Notes: generated by a model from the sequence alone, not told the origin. Shown: positions 26,510 through 34,729, counted from the stretch's first letter. The stretch: 34,729 bases of DNA from Flavobacteriales bacterium (GCA_947504275.1 CANNHA010000012.1:1-34729), one strand, 5' to 3'. A program made the numbers and translations.

Positions 26510-27370
26510 ATGGATTTGAGTCGTTTTACCTGGGTTGAATGTCCGCGTGATGCCATGCAAGGTATGACGCAATTCATACCTACTGGCCAGAAAATAGACT
26601 ATATCAATCAATTGATTGCAGTGGGTTTTGATGTGATTGACATTGGAAGTTTTGTCAGTGCCAAAGCCATTCCGCAATTACAAGACAGCTCTGAAGTCAT
26701 CAATGGTGTTGAATGGCAAAAGAAAAAACCTGATTTTTTGGTCATTGTTGCCAATGAGCGCGGTGCAGAAAATGCCTGCAAAGAAGAGCGTGTGGATACC
26801 TTGGGATTTCCCTTTTCTGTTTCAGAAACATTCCAGCTTCGCAATACCAGTGCAACGCAAGAAGACAGTTTAACAAGATTGGATGAAATCTTCAAAATGG
26901 CTGAATCCACGAATAAGAAATTAGTGATTTATCTGAGCATGGCATTTGGCAATCCATATGGTGATGCCTATAGCGCCGACATTGTTTTAGAATGGTGTCA
27001 GCAATTGTCTGAGCGATATCCAAAAAGTATTTTTTCATTGAGTGATACAGTTGGGGCTGCCGCGCCGAATCAAATAGAGTCATTGTATTTAAAGTCAACG
27101 GAGAAATTTCCTCATTTGACTTTAGGACTTCATTTGCATGCCACACCGCAGGACGCAATGATGAAAGCGCGTTCAGCCCTAAACAGCGGATGCTTGCGCA
27201 TTGACAGTGCAATGGGAGGATGGGGAGGATGTCCCATGGCCACCAATCAACTCACAGGAAATTTAGACTCCGCTGTTTTAAAAGAACTCCTCTACCCCAA
27301 CGAACGTTACGATTGGGAAGCCTTTCTAAAAGCCCAAATCATGGCCAACTCTTTATTTCAAAACGCATGA
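26510..27370 (+). CDS. Hydroxymethylglutaryl-CoA lyase
   Basis: This TIM-barrel enzyme (286 residues) cleaves HMG-CoA to acetyl-CoA and acetoacetate in leucine degradation. Catalytic Arg13-Asp14 are present in ECPRDAMQG. Metal ligands His208 and His210 are present in GLHLHATP, and the active-site Cys241 in GGWGGCPMA. Asn251 of TGNLDS matches the conserved Asn after the cysteine loop. The region after the histidines (HLHATPQDA) departs from the common HxHDTYGQA, so it is a divergent member; a homologous lyase activity is conceivable. It starts 9 bases after comEC and overlaps plsC by 4 bases. Confidence 0.88.
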   Translation: MDLSRFTWVECPRDAMQGMTQFIPTGQKIDYINQLIAVGFDVIDIGSFVSAKAIPQLQDSSEVINGVEWQKKKPDFLVIVANERGAENACKEERVDTLGFPFSVSETFQLRNTSATQEDSLTRLDEIFKMAESTNKKLVIYLSMAFGNPYGDAYSADIVLEWCQQLSERYPKSIFSLSDTVGAAAPNQIESLYLKSTEKFPHLTLGLHLHATPQDAMMKARSALNSGCLRIDSAMGGWGGCPMATNQLTGNLDSAVLKELLYPNERYDWEAFLKAQIMANSLFQNA

Positions 27371-28083
27371 GGGGAATAATAGTATTACCCATCGTTTTAA
27401 CATGGACCATTTTCTGCGGAATATTAGGGATTTTCATGCGAATCTTTGTTTCAGCCAATGAATGCGTGAAGATAATTGCCTACGATCTCTGGGCTCCGGT
27501 TATCTTCTTTTTATTCGGAATAAAATTCACCTCAGAATTTGAAGAAGAACTCCCTGAAGTACCATCCATATACATTGCCAATCATCTTTCACAATTGGAC
27601 ATAGCCGCTGTGGTTGGGAGCATTCCAAAAGGTCTCTTTTTTGTAGCAAAAAAAGAACTTTCATACGTACCGTTACTGGCGCAATACATGCAAGTCATGG
27701 GGATGATTTTTGTTGATCGCGGTAACAGAGAAAAAGCCATCAAAAGCATGGAGGAAGCCGCTGAAAAGGTGAGCAACGGTAAAAATCTGGTCACTTTCCC
27801 TGAAGGAACGCGTAGTACTTCAGGACAACTTCTCACCTTTAAAAAAGGCAGCTTTATCATTGCTCAAAAAAGAAATATTCCTATTGTACCCATGGCGATT
27901 TTTGGTACAGACAAAGCTCTAAAAAAAGGTAGCTTTTGGGTTAAACCTCACCCCATACATGTTCACATTGGGAAAGCCATTACCGCAGCGGAATACCAGG
28001 GGATGACACATGGCGAGTTAGCGGAATACTGCCGAAATCGAATTCAAAGTTATTTGGACAAATACACACCAACTGCAAAATGA
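27367..28083 (+). CDS. plsC: 1-acyl-sn-glycerol-3-phosphate acyltransferase
   Basis: The protein has 238 residues and an N-terminal membrane helix (IIVLPIVLTWTIFCGILGIF). It carries all the acyltransferase motifs: NHLSQLD (NHx4D, catalytic His-Asp), FVDRGNREKA, FPEGTRST and VPMAIFG. It acylates lysophosphatidic acid to phosphatidic acid at the inner membrane. The ATG at 27367 overlaps the lyase stop (ATGA); a long in-frame extension to 27220 is only the lyase read in another frame. Its own stop overlaps the next ATG in the same way. Confidence 0.94.
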   Translation: MRGIIVLPIVLTWTIFCGILGIFMRIFVSANECVKIIAYDLWAPVIFFLFGIKFTSEFEEELPEVPSIYIANHLSQLDIAAVVGSIPKGLFFVAKKELSYVPLLAQYMQVMGMIFVDRGNREKAIKSMEEAAEKVSNGKNLVTFPEGTRSTSGQLLTFKKGSFIIAQKRNIPIVPMAIFGTDKALKKGSFWVKPHPIHVHIGKAITAAEYQGMTHGELAEYCRNRIQSYLDKYTPTAK

Positions 28084-28739
28084 AATACCTTCTCTTGATT
28101 GCTCTTCTTAGCGGGATAACGATAACGGGATCCAGTCAAAATTTCTTGTTCAGTCCTAGCATAATACAACGCGAATTACCACTGGATGTCTATTCCATTG
28201 ATCAAATCGATATCACTCCATTGTATCCCAATGACACTGCCTACTTGAGTTATCGCCTGATTGAAAACACTTGCCCGTCATCGTGGGAATTTATTTTATG
28301 TGATTGGTCAGATTGCTTTACCGACATGCCCAATACAGATGATATGCATCCATTGCCCAATGGATACGATGCCTTGATCAAAATCAGCGCTCATCCTCAT
28401 CAAATGGAAGGCAGTGGTTTCTTACATTTTTGGATTTTTCCCACGGGAAGCATGGAATTGCACGAGAGCATTTACTTTTATTACAACACGCCCAATGCAG
28501 CCAGCATAAGACGAATAAAAACACCACAAATCCAGTATCAATACATCCAGAGCGAAATTCACATCAGCAACGCCCCAATTGGAGAATGGAAACTATTTGA
28601 TTCATCAGGCAAATTGATAAACAAAGGCACCAATTCTTCCTCAACTTTCATTTTGGAGCAATTCAAGACCAATCCATCTCATTTGATTTTGGTTTGGTCA
28701 GAGACAGGCCAAATGTTAAAAATCTCCCCTGCCTTCTAA
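28080..28739 (+). CDS. Small secreted protein with a T9SS-like C-terminal region
   Basis: I do not recognise a family for this 219-residue protein. It has a signal peptide (MKYLLLIALLSGITITGSSQ) and a beta-rich body with three cysteines (CPSS, CDWS, CFTD), suggesting oxidised folding outside the cytoplasm. A C-terminal stretch, GEWKLFDSSGKLINKG then HLILVWSETGQMLKI, resembles the type A T9SS sorting fold, though YPNP is missing. The ATG overlaps the plsC stop (ATGA), so it is translated with it. The C25 peptidase gene starts 53 bases downstream on the same strand. Confidence 0.65.
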   Translation: MKYLLLIALLSGITITGSSQNFLFSPSIIQRELPLDVYSIDQIDITPLYPNDTAYLSYRLIENTCPSSWEFILCDWSDCFTDMPNTDDMHPLPNGYDALIKISAHPHQMEGSGFLHFWIFPTGSMELHESIYFYYNTPNAASIRRIKTPQIQYQYIQSEIHISNAPIGEWKLFDSSGKLINKGTNSSSTFILEQFKTNPSHLILVWSETGQMLKISPAF

Positions 28740-28792
28740 AAATTAACCCCATTCAGCGTTAAAAGATTGAATGTGTGAATTACCTTGTGGGC

Positions 28793-31700
28793 ATGAAAAA
28801 AAATGTCCTGTTTTTTATTTTTGGATGCATCACCACTATCCTTAATGCCCAATCATCCATTGATTATTTGGGGCAAAACAATGGTGACCGAATTCGTTTT
28901 CAAATGTCCAATTTCAATTGGATAGCCGGAGAAGGAAATGATCAACGTCTTCAGTGCAAAGATTTGACACCTCTATTGGAATTGGGAAGTCCAGAGGTTC
29001 TTTATGCCACCACGTCCATCATCATTGATAACCAGCACGCGACACAAATCATTGTGGATCATGCTTCGTTTTATGAATTGGACAATATTCAACTTGCTGC
29101 CTCCAAAGGGAATCTTTCACGCTCTATCGATCCGTCAACCATAGCGGCGCAACATGGAGAAGCCTATCAAAATGATGCTTTTTTCCCCGGCACATTGGCC
29201 AAAGGAAGTAGTCCATATATCTTTGGTGATTTCCGAGGCCAAAACATTCATTTTTATCCTTTCCAGTACAATCCGACAACCCAAAAATTAAGGGTATACA
29301 CAGAGATTGAAATCGTTGTTGTTTCAACAGAACAGGTTGGCGAAAATCCTTTCAACACGTCAAGGAATCAAACCAATTCATTGAGGAAAGAATTGTATCA
29401 AAAGCAGTTTTTAAATTACGATATCCATGGCGATCGTTATGATATCATTGATGAAATTGGAAATATGCTCGTAATTACCCATAACAGTTATATGAGCGCT
29501 CTTCAGCCATGGGTTCAATGGAAGATTGAGAAAGGCATTGATGTGCGTGTGGTTGATGTAGCAGAAGTCCCTACTGTTGCGGCAATGGACAATTACATTG
29601 CCAACTATTACAACTCAGGTGGAAATGATTTTACCTATTTGGTTTTGGTGGGTGATGAAGATCAGGTTCCATCAGAATTGGTCACCAACCCCAGTGGAAC
29701 GGGTTATTGTGACAATTGCTTTGGATATATTTCAGGCAACGATCACTACCCTGAAATTTTTGTTGGTCGCTTGTTGGTACATAACACAACCGAGCTCAAT
29801 GGCGTTGTTTCAAAAATCATGGAGTATGAAAAATATCCCAACACGGATACGGATTGGTTCTCAACAGCAATGGGTATTGGTTCCGATGAGGGTGCCGGTA
29901 TAGGAGATGACAACCAAGCCGATTGGCAGCATCAAAATGGTTTAAAACAGGATCTTTTGGACTTTACTTATGACTTGGTTTATGAAAAATACGATGGCAA
30001 TCACACTGCCAATAGCCCTTCAGGGGGCGTTACAGCAGACGGAGCTGGAAATGCCACAGCTGCTGAATTAACCAATGTCATCAATGGAGGTTGCAGCTTA
30101 ATCAACTACACAGGTCATGGTGACCATAGTTTGATTGTAACAGGAAGTTATACCAATGCGCAAATTAATCAGTTGAGCAATTACCACAAGTTTCCTTACT
30201 TCATTATTGTAGGATGTTGCGTGGGAGACTTTGATGATGATAGCGGCACCGGAGACACCTTTGGCGAAGCTTGGTTGAAAAGTCCCAATCCTACAACGCC
30301 AACTGGAGGTATAGGCGGAGCTTTCAGTACCGTTTTTCAAAGTTGGGCTCCCCCAATGGAAGGACAAGATGAGATGAACGCTGTTATTGCGGAAATCTCA
30401 GGAACTGTTACCACTACACGTCACACCTTTGGAAGCATTCACGTGCACGGCTGTGCTGGAATGAATGACGTTTATGGCGGAGATGGTGAAGATATGACAG
30501 ATACTTGGATATTGATGGGTGACCCATCCATTCAATTGCGCACAGATTTCCCAACACAAATTGAGGCCCAACATGCAGCTACCCTGTTCTTGGGAATGAC
30601 ATCATTTACCGTGAATAGCGTTTCAGAAAATGCTCTGGTATCCCTTACCATTGGCAACGGAATACTGGCTACTGGATTTATCCAAGGTGGAACATGCACG
30701 CTAAATTTCGCCTCCATCAACAACCCTGGAACCATGTTGGTCACATTGACCAATTTTAACACGATTCCTTATCAACAGACAGTAGATATCATCCCTGCCG
30801 CAGGTCCATATGTTGTATTGAATAACCACATCAATCAAGACGCAAACGGCATCAACACCAATAATGGCGCTGTTGATTATGCTGAGCAAATAACCGTTGA
30901 TATCAATTTGAGCAATGTCGGTATTGAGGTTTCGGGTAATGTCACCATTACATTGACTTGTGACAATTCAAACATTACCATCACAGACAATACCGCCAAT
31001 ACCATCGCCATTGGTGTGAATCAAAACATTAACATCAACAATGCATTTTCGTATTTAGTTAGCGGAAACATCGCTGACCAAACAGTGGTCAATTTCACCA
31101 TCACCATTACAGATGATGCAGGAAACAGCTGGACCAGTAATTATTCGGAAGTGATTAATGCTCCCGTTTTAAGCTGTGGCAGTTTTGTCATTGAGGACAA
31201 TGGAAATGGCGATGGATATTTGCAAACAGGAGAAACAGCAACCATTTCATACACCATCCTCAACACAGGACATGCTGCGAGCAATACTGGTAATTTCTCA
31301 ATCAGTGACAACAGCAACAGCACAAGTCTCACAACAGAAAATGCCAACATGTCAAGCATTACTGTTGATGGTACCTATTTATTCAGCACAGTTGTTTCTG
31401 TTAACGGAACAGCTGGGATTACAGAGAATGTTACATTCAATTTTTCGGCTATCAGTGGGCTTTTAGGGGTTGATTGTTCTGCCAACACCATTATCAATCA
31501 AATCATCGAAACATGGGAGTCTGGAAATGATCAAACTTTCAATTGGCAATACGAAGGCAATGCCGATTGGTTTGTATCGACTAATTCCCCATACGCAGGC
31601 ACATATTGCATGGAAAGTGGCAACATCAATAATAGCCAAGGCACTACTTTGATGTTGGTCTCTGATTTTACCACTGCAGGTCTAGTGAGCTTCATGTATA

Positions 31701-32188
31701 GAACAAGTACGGAGGGTTCATATGACTTTTTGACTTTTCAAGTGGATAATACAGACATCACCAGTTGGAGTGGGGAAAATGCTTGGAGTAATTATTCCTA
31801 CAATGCATCCGCTGGCAACCACACCTTGCGTTGGATTTATGAAAAGGACAACATTGTATCATCTGGAAGCGACGCTTGTTGGGTAGACAATATTATTCTT
31901 CCTCCAAGCCAAACCACTTTTATTTTCGAAGAAAATTCAAACGATGCTGATATGAAGTTGTACCCCAATCCAACTATCGGGAATTGCATTATTGAGTGGA
32001 AAAGTATGGGACAATCACAAATTCGTGTCATTGACATTCAAGGCAGAACAGCTACCATGATTTACAGCAATGAACAGTTTGGTCTGACAAGAACAGAGAT
32101 CCCCACAGAGACATTGGCTCCTGGAACATATTGGATTGAAATCATCAATGACTACAAAGTATCGCGCAAAAAACTCATTGTCCAATAG
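28793..32188 (+). CDS. Gingipain-like C25 peptidase with T9SS type A sorting domain
   Basis: The 1131-residue protein starts with a signal peptide ending near NAQ (about residue 20). Residues about 20-200 look like a gingipain-type prodomain and adjoining segment. The C25 caspase-like domain spans about 220-590: VITHNSYMSALQPWVQWK, LVLVGDEDQVPS, the catalytic His442 in NYTGHGDHS, Cys475 (with Cys476 beside it) in VGCCVGDF, and ILMGDPSIQLRT at its end. Then come several Ig-like/CARDB-like beta domains (about 590-895), a MAM-like jelly-roll (about 905-1038), and a C-terminal sorting domain with LYPNP (1056-1060) and GTYWIEI. It is probably exported by T9SS and attached to or released from the surface. 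I chose the ATG at 28793; the frame also opens at a GTG, 28775. Confidence 0.92.
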   Translation: MKKNVLFFIFGCITTILNAQSSIDYLGQNNGDRIRFQMSNFNWIAGEGNDQRLQCKDLTPLLELGSPEVLYATTSIIIDNQHATQIIVDHASFYELDNIQLAASKGNLSRSIDPSTIAAQHGEAYQNDAFFPGTLAKGSSPYIFGDFRGQNIHFYPFQYNPTTQKLRVYTEIEIVVVSTEQVGENPFNTSRNQTNSLRKELYQKQFLNYDIHGDRYDIIDEIGNMLVITHNSYMSALQPWVQWKIEKGIDVRVVDVAEVPTVAAMDNYIANYYNSGGNDFTYLVLVGDEDQVPSELVTNPSGTGYCDNCFGYISGNDHYPEIFVGRLLVHNTTELNGVVSKIMEYEKYPNTDTDWFSTAMGIGSDEGAGIGDDNQADWQHQNGLKQDLLDFTYDLVYEKYDGNHTANSPSGGVTADGAGNATAAELTNVINGGCSLINYTGHGDHSLIVTGSYTNAQINQLSNYHKFPYFIIVGCCVGDFDDDSGTGDTFGEAWLKSPNPTTPTGGIGGAFSTVFQSWAPPMEGQDEMNAVIAEISGTVTTTRHTFGSIHVHGCAGMNDVYGGDGEDMTDTWILMGDPSIQLRTDFPTQIEAQHAATLFLGMTSFTVNSVSENALVSLTIGNGILATGFIQGGTCTLNFASINNPGTMLVTLTNFNTIPYQQTVDIIPAAGPYVVLNNHINQDANGINTNNGAVDYAEQITVDINLSNVGIEVSGNVTITLTCDNSNITITDNTANTIAIGVNQNININNAFSYLVSGNIADQTVVNFTITITDDAGNSWTSNYSEVINAPVLSCGSFVIEDNGNGDGYLQTGETATISYTILNTGHAASNTGNFSISDNSNSTSLTTENANMSSITVDGTYLFSTVVSVNGTAGITENVTFNFSAISGLLGVDCSANTIINQIIETWESGNDQTFNWQYEGNADWFVSTNSPYAGTYCMESGNINNSQGTTLMLVSDFTTAGLVSFMYRTSTEGSYDFLTFQVDNTDITSWSGENAWSNYSYNASAGNHTLRWIYEKDNIVSSGSDACWVDNIILPPSQTTFIFEENSNDADMKLYPNPTIGNCIIEWKSMGQSQIRVIDIQGRTATMIYSNEQFGLTRTEIPTETLAPGTYWIEIINDYKVSRKKLIVQ

Positions 32189-32194
32189 AACAAC

Positions 32195-33562
32195 TTAGCG
32201 ATGCAACAGCATGAGTCCATAAGGGCTCATGCTAACATTGCTAACAAGATTAACTGCGTTTCCTGAGACTACATCAGTCCATGTGGTATTTTGCAATGCG
32301 ACAGGGATGGTGAAGTCGATGCTGTTCGATGTTGGATTGGCAATAATAAAAACCTCCTCATCATTCCATTGTCTTTTAAAACAAACCAATTCAGTTGTTG
32401 AATGATGGGTGAAAAAGCCTTTTTTAGCTGCTAAACTAGTGGTATAGAATTGACCCAATCGTTTGTAATACTGAAAAATACTGGGATTCAAATTCCAATT
32501 GATGTTGCTATTGGAGAAAAACGGAATTGGATTGGCATATCCTATTTCCTGTCCAGTGTAAAGCAATTGAGCTCCCCCCATCATCATATTGACAGCAGAT
32601 GCCGTCATCGCTCCAGCAAAGCCATTGAACAAACCGACAGGGCTGTCCACCCAAGCACATTCATCATGGTTGGAAGTAAAGCGCAATTTGTGCTTCCCCA
32701 CAGGGATGGCAGTGTATTCAGCCAAATGTGCGCTATTGAGCTGATTGGCAGGAGCACCATTGTACAAATTCAACATGGCACTGTAAAAACTCCAACCGTA
32801 GGTCAAATCAAATCCAGCTGCATAATGGTCAGAACGCTCCCCCTCTGCTAGCATCAAAAGCGTTCTTTCCGGAATTGCGCGCAACGAATTGATGGCTGGC
32901 TGCCAAAAATCAAAAGGAATACCATCTGCATAGTCACATCTAAACCCATCTACATTGGCCTCCAAAACCCAATACTTCATGGCATCGATCATCGCCGTGC
33001 GCATGGAATAGTTATTAAAATTCAGATCGGCCACATCTGCCCAGTTAGTTCCTGCTGGTGAAATGACATTGCCATTGGCATCTTGTGTATACCAGGACTT
33101 GTTCACCATCCATGGGTTATCCCAAGAAGTGTGATTGGCTACCCAATCCATGATGACCGCCATTCCCCTGGCATGGGCCGCATCCGTTAAATCACGGAGA
33201 TCTTGTAGCGTACCATATTCAGACGAAACCGATTTATAATCCTTTACAGAGTAAGGAGAGTTGACACTATTGATTGCACCAATGGGATGAATGGGCATTA
33301 ACCAAATGACATTGATACCCAATGAATCCAATCTATCCAATTGAGCGATTACCCCATCCAAGTCGCCTGAATTAGAAAATGCCCTAAGGTTGACCTCATA
33401 CATTTGAATATCCCTTCCTTGCGGCACGCTGTCCAATGGCGTTCCATATTGCTGATAACCATTTTCAGCAGGATCCGCAATGATTACTGGCCCTTCCGTT
33501 GGAAGGTCTTGCTCTTTGCATCCCCAACAAAAAGCCAGCAACAACACAATCAAAATTCTCAT
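32195..33562 (-). CDS. GH13 alpha-amylase-family lipoprotein
   Basis: The protein has 455 residues. Its signal peptide ends WGC (Cys15), followed by KEQD, which might favour surface exposure, though the lipobox is atypical (Cys and Trp at -3 and -2). The GH13 barrel shows VIMDWVANHTS (region I), the nucleophile Asp210 in DGFRCDYADG (region II), the acid/base Glu240 in LMLAEGERSD (region III) and Asp300 in TSNHDECAW (region IV). A small C-terminal beta domain closes it. It should cleave alpha-1,4-glucans or malto-oligosaccharides; the exact substrate is not readable. It stands alone, with no SusC/SusD pair. It converges on the peptidase gene with 6 bases between them. Confidence 0.92.
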   Translation of the reverse strand: MRILIVLLLAFCWGCKEQDLPTEGPVIIADPAENGYQQYGTPLDSVPQGRDIQMYEVNLRAFSNSGDLDGVIAQLDRLDSLGINVIWLMPIHPIGAINSVNSPYSVKDYKSVSSEYGTLQDLRDLTDAAHARGMAVIMDWVANHTSWDNPWMVNKSWYTQDANGNVISPAGTNWADVADLNFNNYSMRTAMIDAMKYWVLEANVDGFRCDYADGIPFDFWQPAINSLRAIPERTLLMLAEGERSDHYAAGFDLTYGWSFYSAMLNLYNGAPANQLNSAHLAEYTAIPVGKHKLRFTSNHDECAWVDSPVGLFNGFAGAMTASAVNMMMGGAQLLYTGQEIGYANPIPFFSNSNINWNLNPSIFQYYKRLGQFYTTSLAAKKGFFTHHSTTELVCFKRQWNDEEVFIIANPTSNSIDFTIPVALQNTTWTDVVSGNAVNLVSNVSMSPYGLMLLHR

Positions 33563-33595
33563 GTTTCAAATAAACAACAATTTTGACACAATCTT

Positions 33596-33625
33596 TTGGC
33601 TTTCAATGAAAATGGCGTATTTTCG
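33596..33625 (+). promoter_or_regulatory. Bacteroidota-type promoter of rpsA
   Basis: TTG (33596-33598), 19 bases, then TATTTTCG (33618-33625) match TTG-N19-TAnnTTTG with one change. The spacing is identical to that of the rpsL promoter. The start point would fall near 33629-33632, giving a leader of about 110 bases. Confidence 0.72.
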
Positions 33626-33628
33626 CGT

Positions 33629-33742
33629 TCCTTGAAAAAGGACTTGGCGGAGTAAGCAGCCCGAGTATAAAAGAAAAGTTTAACCCATTTGTTTTCTGCT
33701 TATCACCATTGGTGAAGACGAATACAATTAATAAAATGCCAC
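33629..33742 (+). promoter_or_regulatory. Long, possibly structured 5' leader of rpsA
   Basis: About 110 bases separate the predicted start point from the ATG. A 5-bp stem with a GAAA tetraloop (TCCTT 33629-33633, AAGGA 33638-33642) lies at the 5' end. A second stem, TCACC-ATT-GGTGA (33703-33715), lies 27 bases before the ATG. S1 represses its own mRNA in gammaproteobacteria; whether this leader does so here is inference. No ORF of note is present. Confidence 0.4.
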
Positions 33743-34729
33743 ATGGCAGAAGAAATCAACCCAGCTGAAAACGCTGAAAACTTGGATTCTGTAGTAGAAT
33801 CTACCCCCGCTCAAGTTGAAGAAAAAGTTTCTCAAGAAGAGCCCATTGAATTGTATAGCACTGCAGATGATGCTGCCTACATGACAAGCACAGGTGAATT
33901 TAACTGGGAAGCCTATGAGGCTGCTGGTGGATACACCAACGATGAGCGCAAGCGCTATGATGAAGTTTACGAAAAGACTTTGTCTACCATTACCGAGAAA
34001 GAAGTGGTTCCTGGAACCATTGTTTCTATTGGTAAAAAGGAAGTAGTTGTGAACATCGGTTACAAATCAGAAGGAGTTGTTGCGGTAACTGAATTCCGTT
34101 ACAATCCAGATTTGAAAGTTGGAGATATCGTTCCTATTTTCATTGAAACCCAAGAGGACAAGACAGGTCAAATGCGTGTATCTCACAAGACAGCTCGTTT
34201 GTTGAGCGCTTGGACTGAGGTGAACAAAGCATTGGAATCTGGCGAGATCATCAAAGGAGAAGTGAAGTGTCGCACTAAGGGTGGTTTGATCGTTGATGTA
34301 TTTGGTTTGGAAGCATTCTTACCAGGTTCTCAAATTGATGTGAAGCCAATCCGTGATTACGATGTGTACGTAGGAAAAGTAATGGAATTGAAAGTTGTTA
34401 AAATTAACAACGAATTCAAAAACGTTGTTGTTTCTCACAAAGCACTTATCGAGGCAGAAATCGAAGAGCAAAAGAAGCAAATCATGTCAGGTTTGGAGAA
34501 AGGTCAAGTATTGGAAGGTGTTGTCAAAAACATCACCAGCTATGGCGTATTCATCGACCTTGGCGGCGTAGATGGTTTGATCCACATCACCGATCTTTCA
34601 TGGGGACGTATCAACCACCCAGAAGAAGTGGTTCAATTGGATTCTAAAATCAACGTGGTTATTCTTGACTTCGATGATGACAAGAAGAGAATTGCATTGG
34701 GCTTGAAGCAGCTTTCTGCTCACCCATGG
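33743..34729 (+). CDS. rpsA: 30S ribosomal protein S1, N-terminal part (cut by window edge)
   Basis: 329 codons are open to the window end. After an acidic, low-complexity N-terminal extension of about 70 residues (MAEEINPAENAENLDS...) come repeated S1/OB domains: EVVPGTIVSIGKKEVVVNIG (about 92-111), GEIIKGEVKCRTKGGLIVDV (about 172-191) and GQVLEGVVKNITSYGVFIDL (about 254-273). The third carries the most canonical RNA-binding face (GVDGLIHITDLSWGRI). S1 helps the 30S subunit capture mRNA, and in Bacteroidota the rRNA-mRNA interplay differs because SD use is low. The ATG at 33743 is in frame; the ATG at 33735 is not. Confidence 0.96.
   Translation, partial: MAEEINPAENAENLDSVVESTPAQVEEKVSQEEPIELYSTADDAAYMTSTGEFNWEAYEAAGGYTNDERKRYDEVYEKTLSTITEKEVVPGTIVSIGKKEVVVNIGYKSEGVVAVTEFRYNPDLKVGDIVPIFIETQEDKTGQMRVSHKTARLLSAWTEVNKALESGEIIKGEVKCRTKGGLIVDVFGLEAFLPGSQIDVKPIRDYDVYVGKVMELKVVKINNEFKNVVVSHKALIEAEIEEQKKQIMSGLEKGQVLEGVVKNITSYGVFIDLGGVDGLIHITDLSWGRINHPEEVVQLDSKINVVILDFDDDKKRIALGLKQLSAHPW

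Noticed and set aside
27220-27366. 49-codon upstream extension of plsC
   Set aside because: It is the HMG-CoA lyase coding region in another frame; the ATG at 27367 has the ATGA overlap and the normal PlsC N-terminus.
29577-29903. 108-codon ORF inside the C25 peptidase gene
   Set aside because: Shadow frame within the catalytic domain, with no motif of its own.
32450-32851. 133-codon rightward ORF opposite the GH13 gene
   Set aside because: It is antisense to conserved GH13 barrel sequence, including region IV, and shows no recognisable motif.

Overview
The window reads as an ordinary chromosomal stretch from a member of the Bacteroidota, most likely a Flavobacteriales-type marine or freshwater bacterium. 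The evidence is a GldG gliding/ABC component, a gingipain-like peptidase ending in a type A T9SS sorting domain, a GWxTD-domain protein, a TamL-type lipidated Omp85 protein, a futalosine-independent menaquinone (men) cluster, promoters of the Bacteroidota form TTG-N19-TAnnTTTG, and few Shine-Dalgarno sequences. I saw no insertion sequence, prophage, integrase, CRISPR array, tRNA or rRNA gene.

Layout. 1-733: the start of a leftward str-type operon (rpsL, then rpsG cut by the window edge) with a clear promoter. 639-965: an AT-rich divergent intergenic region with spaced T-tracts. 966-3721: gldG overlapping a DUF4340-like gene. 3733-7017: a leftward SpoU/TrmH methyltransferase divergent from tamL. 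7022-7966: a DUF58 gene. 8079-9138: a 53-residue ORF, then accD, closed by a terminator. 9194-20368: an 11 kb leftward run made of menI-menF-menD-menB-menA-(membrane protein)-menC-menE-rdgB, then accA, then an OmpA-like/TPR lipoprotein, ending at a UUCG-loop terminator. 20412-28739: a rightward run of glycosyltransferases, a GWxTD protein, a compact ComEC, HMG-CoA lyase, PlsC and a small secreted protein, many with 1-17 base overlaps. 28793-32188: a 1131-residue C25 peptidase. 32195-33562: a leftward GH13 lipoprotein. 33596 to the end: promoter, leader and the first 329 codons of rpsA.

How the genes work together. The men genes cover chorismate to demethylmenaquinone except MenH (and MenG for the final methylation), neither of which is in the window. 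A ten-or-so-pass HGSNAT/DUF1624-like membrane protein sits between menA and menC. AccA and AccD are the two halves of the acetyl-CoA carboxylase carboxyltransferase and lie on opposite strands about 1.9 kb apart. The envelope theme is strong: TamL, the OmpA/TPR lipoprotein, three glycosyltransferases, PlsC, and secreted or lipidated hydrolases.

I did not find an obviously new defence or mobile system. The best leads are the membrane protein embedded in the men operon, the small secreted protein translationally coupled to plsC and followed by the C25 peptidase, the GWxTD protein set among glycosyltransferases, and the 53-residue ORF before accD. Product calls rest on recognising motifs by eye; no database search was run.
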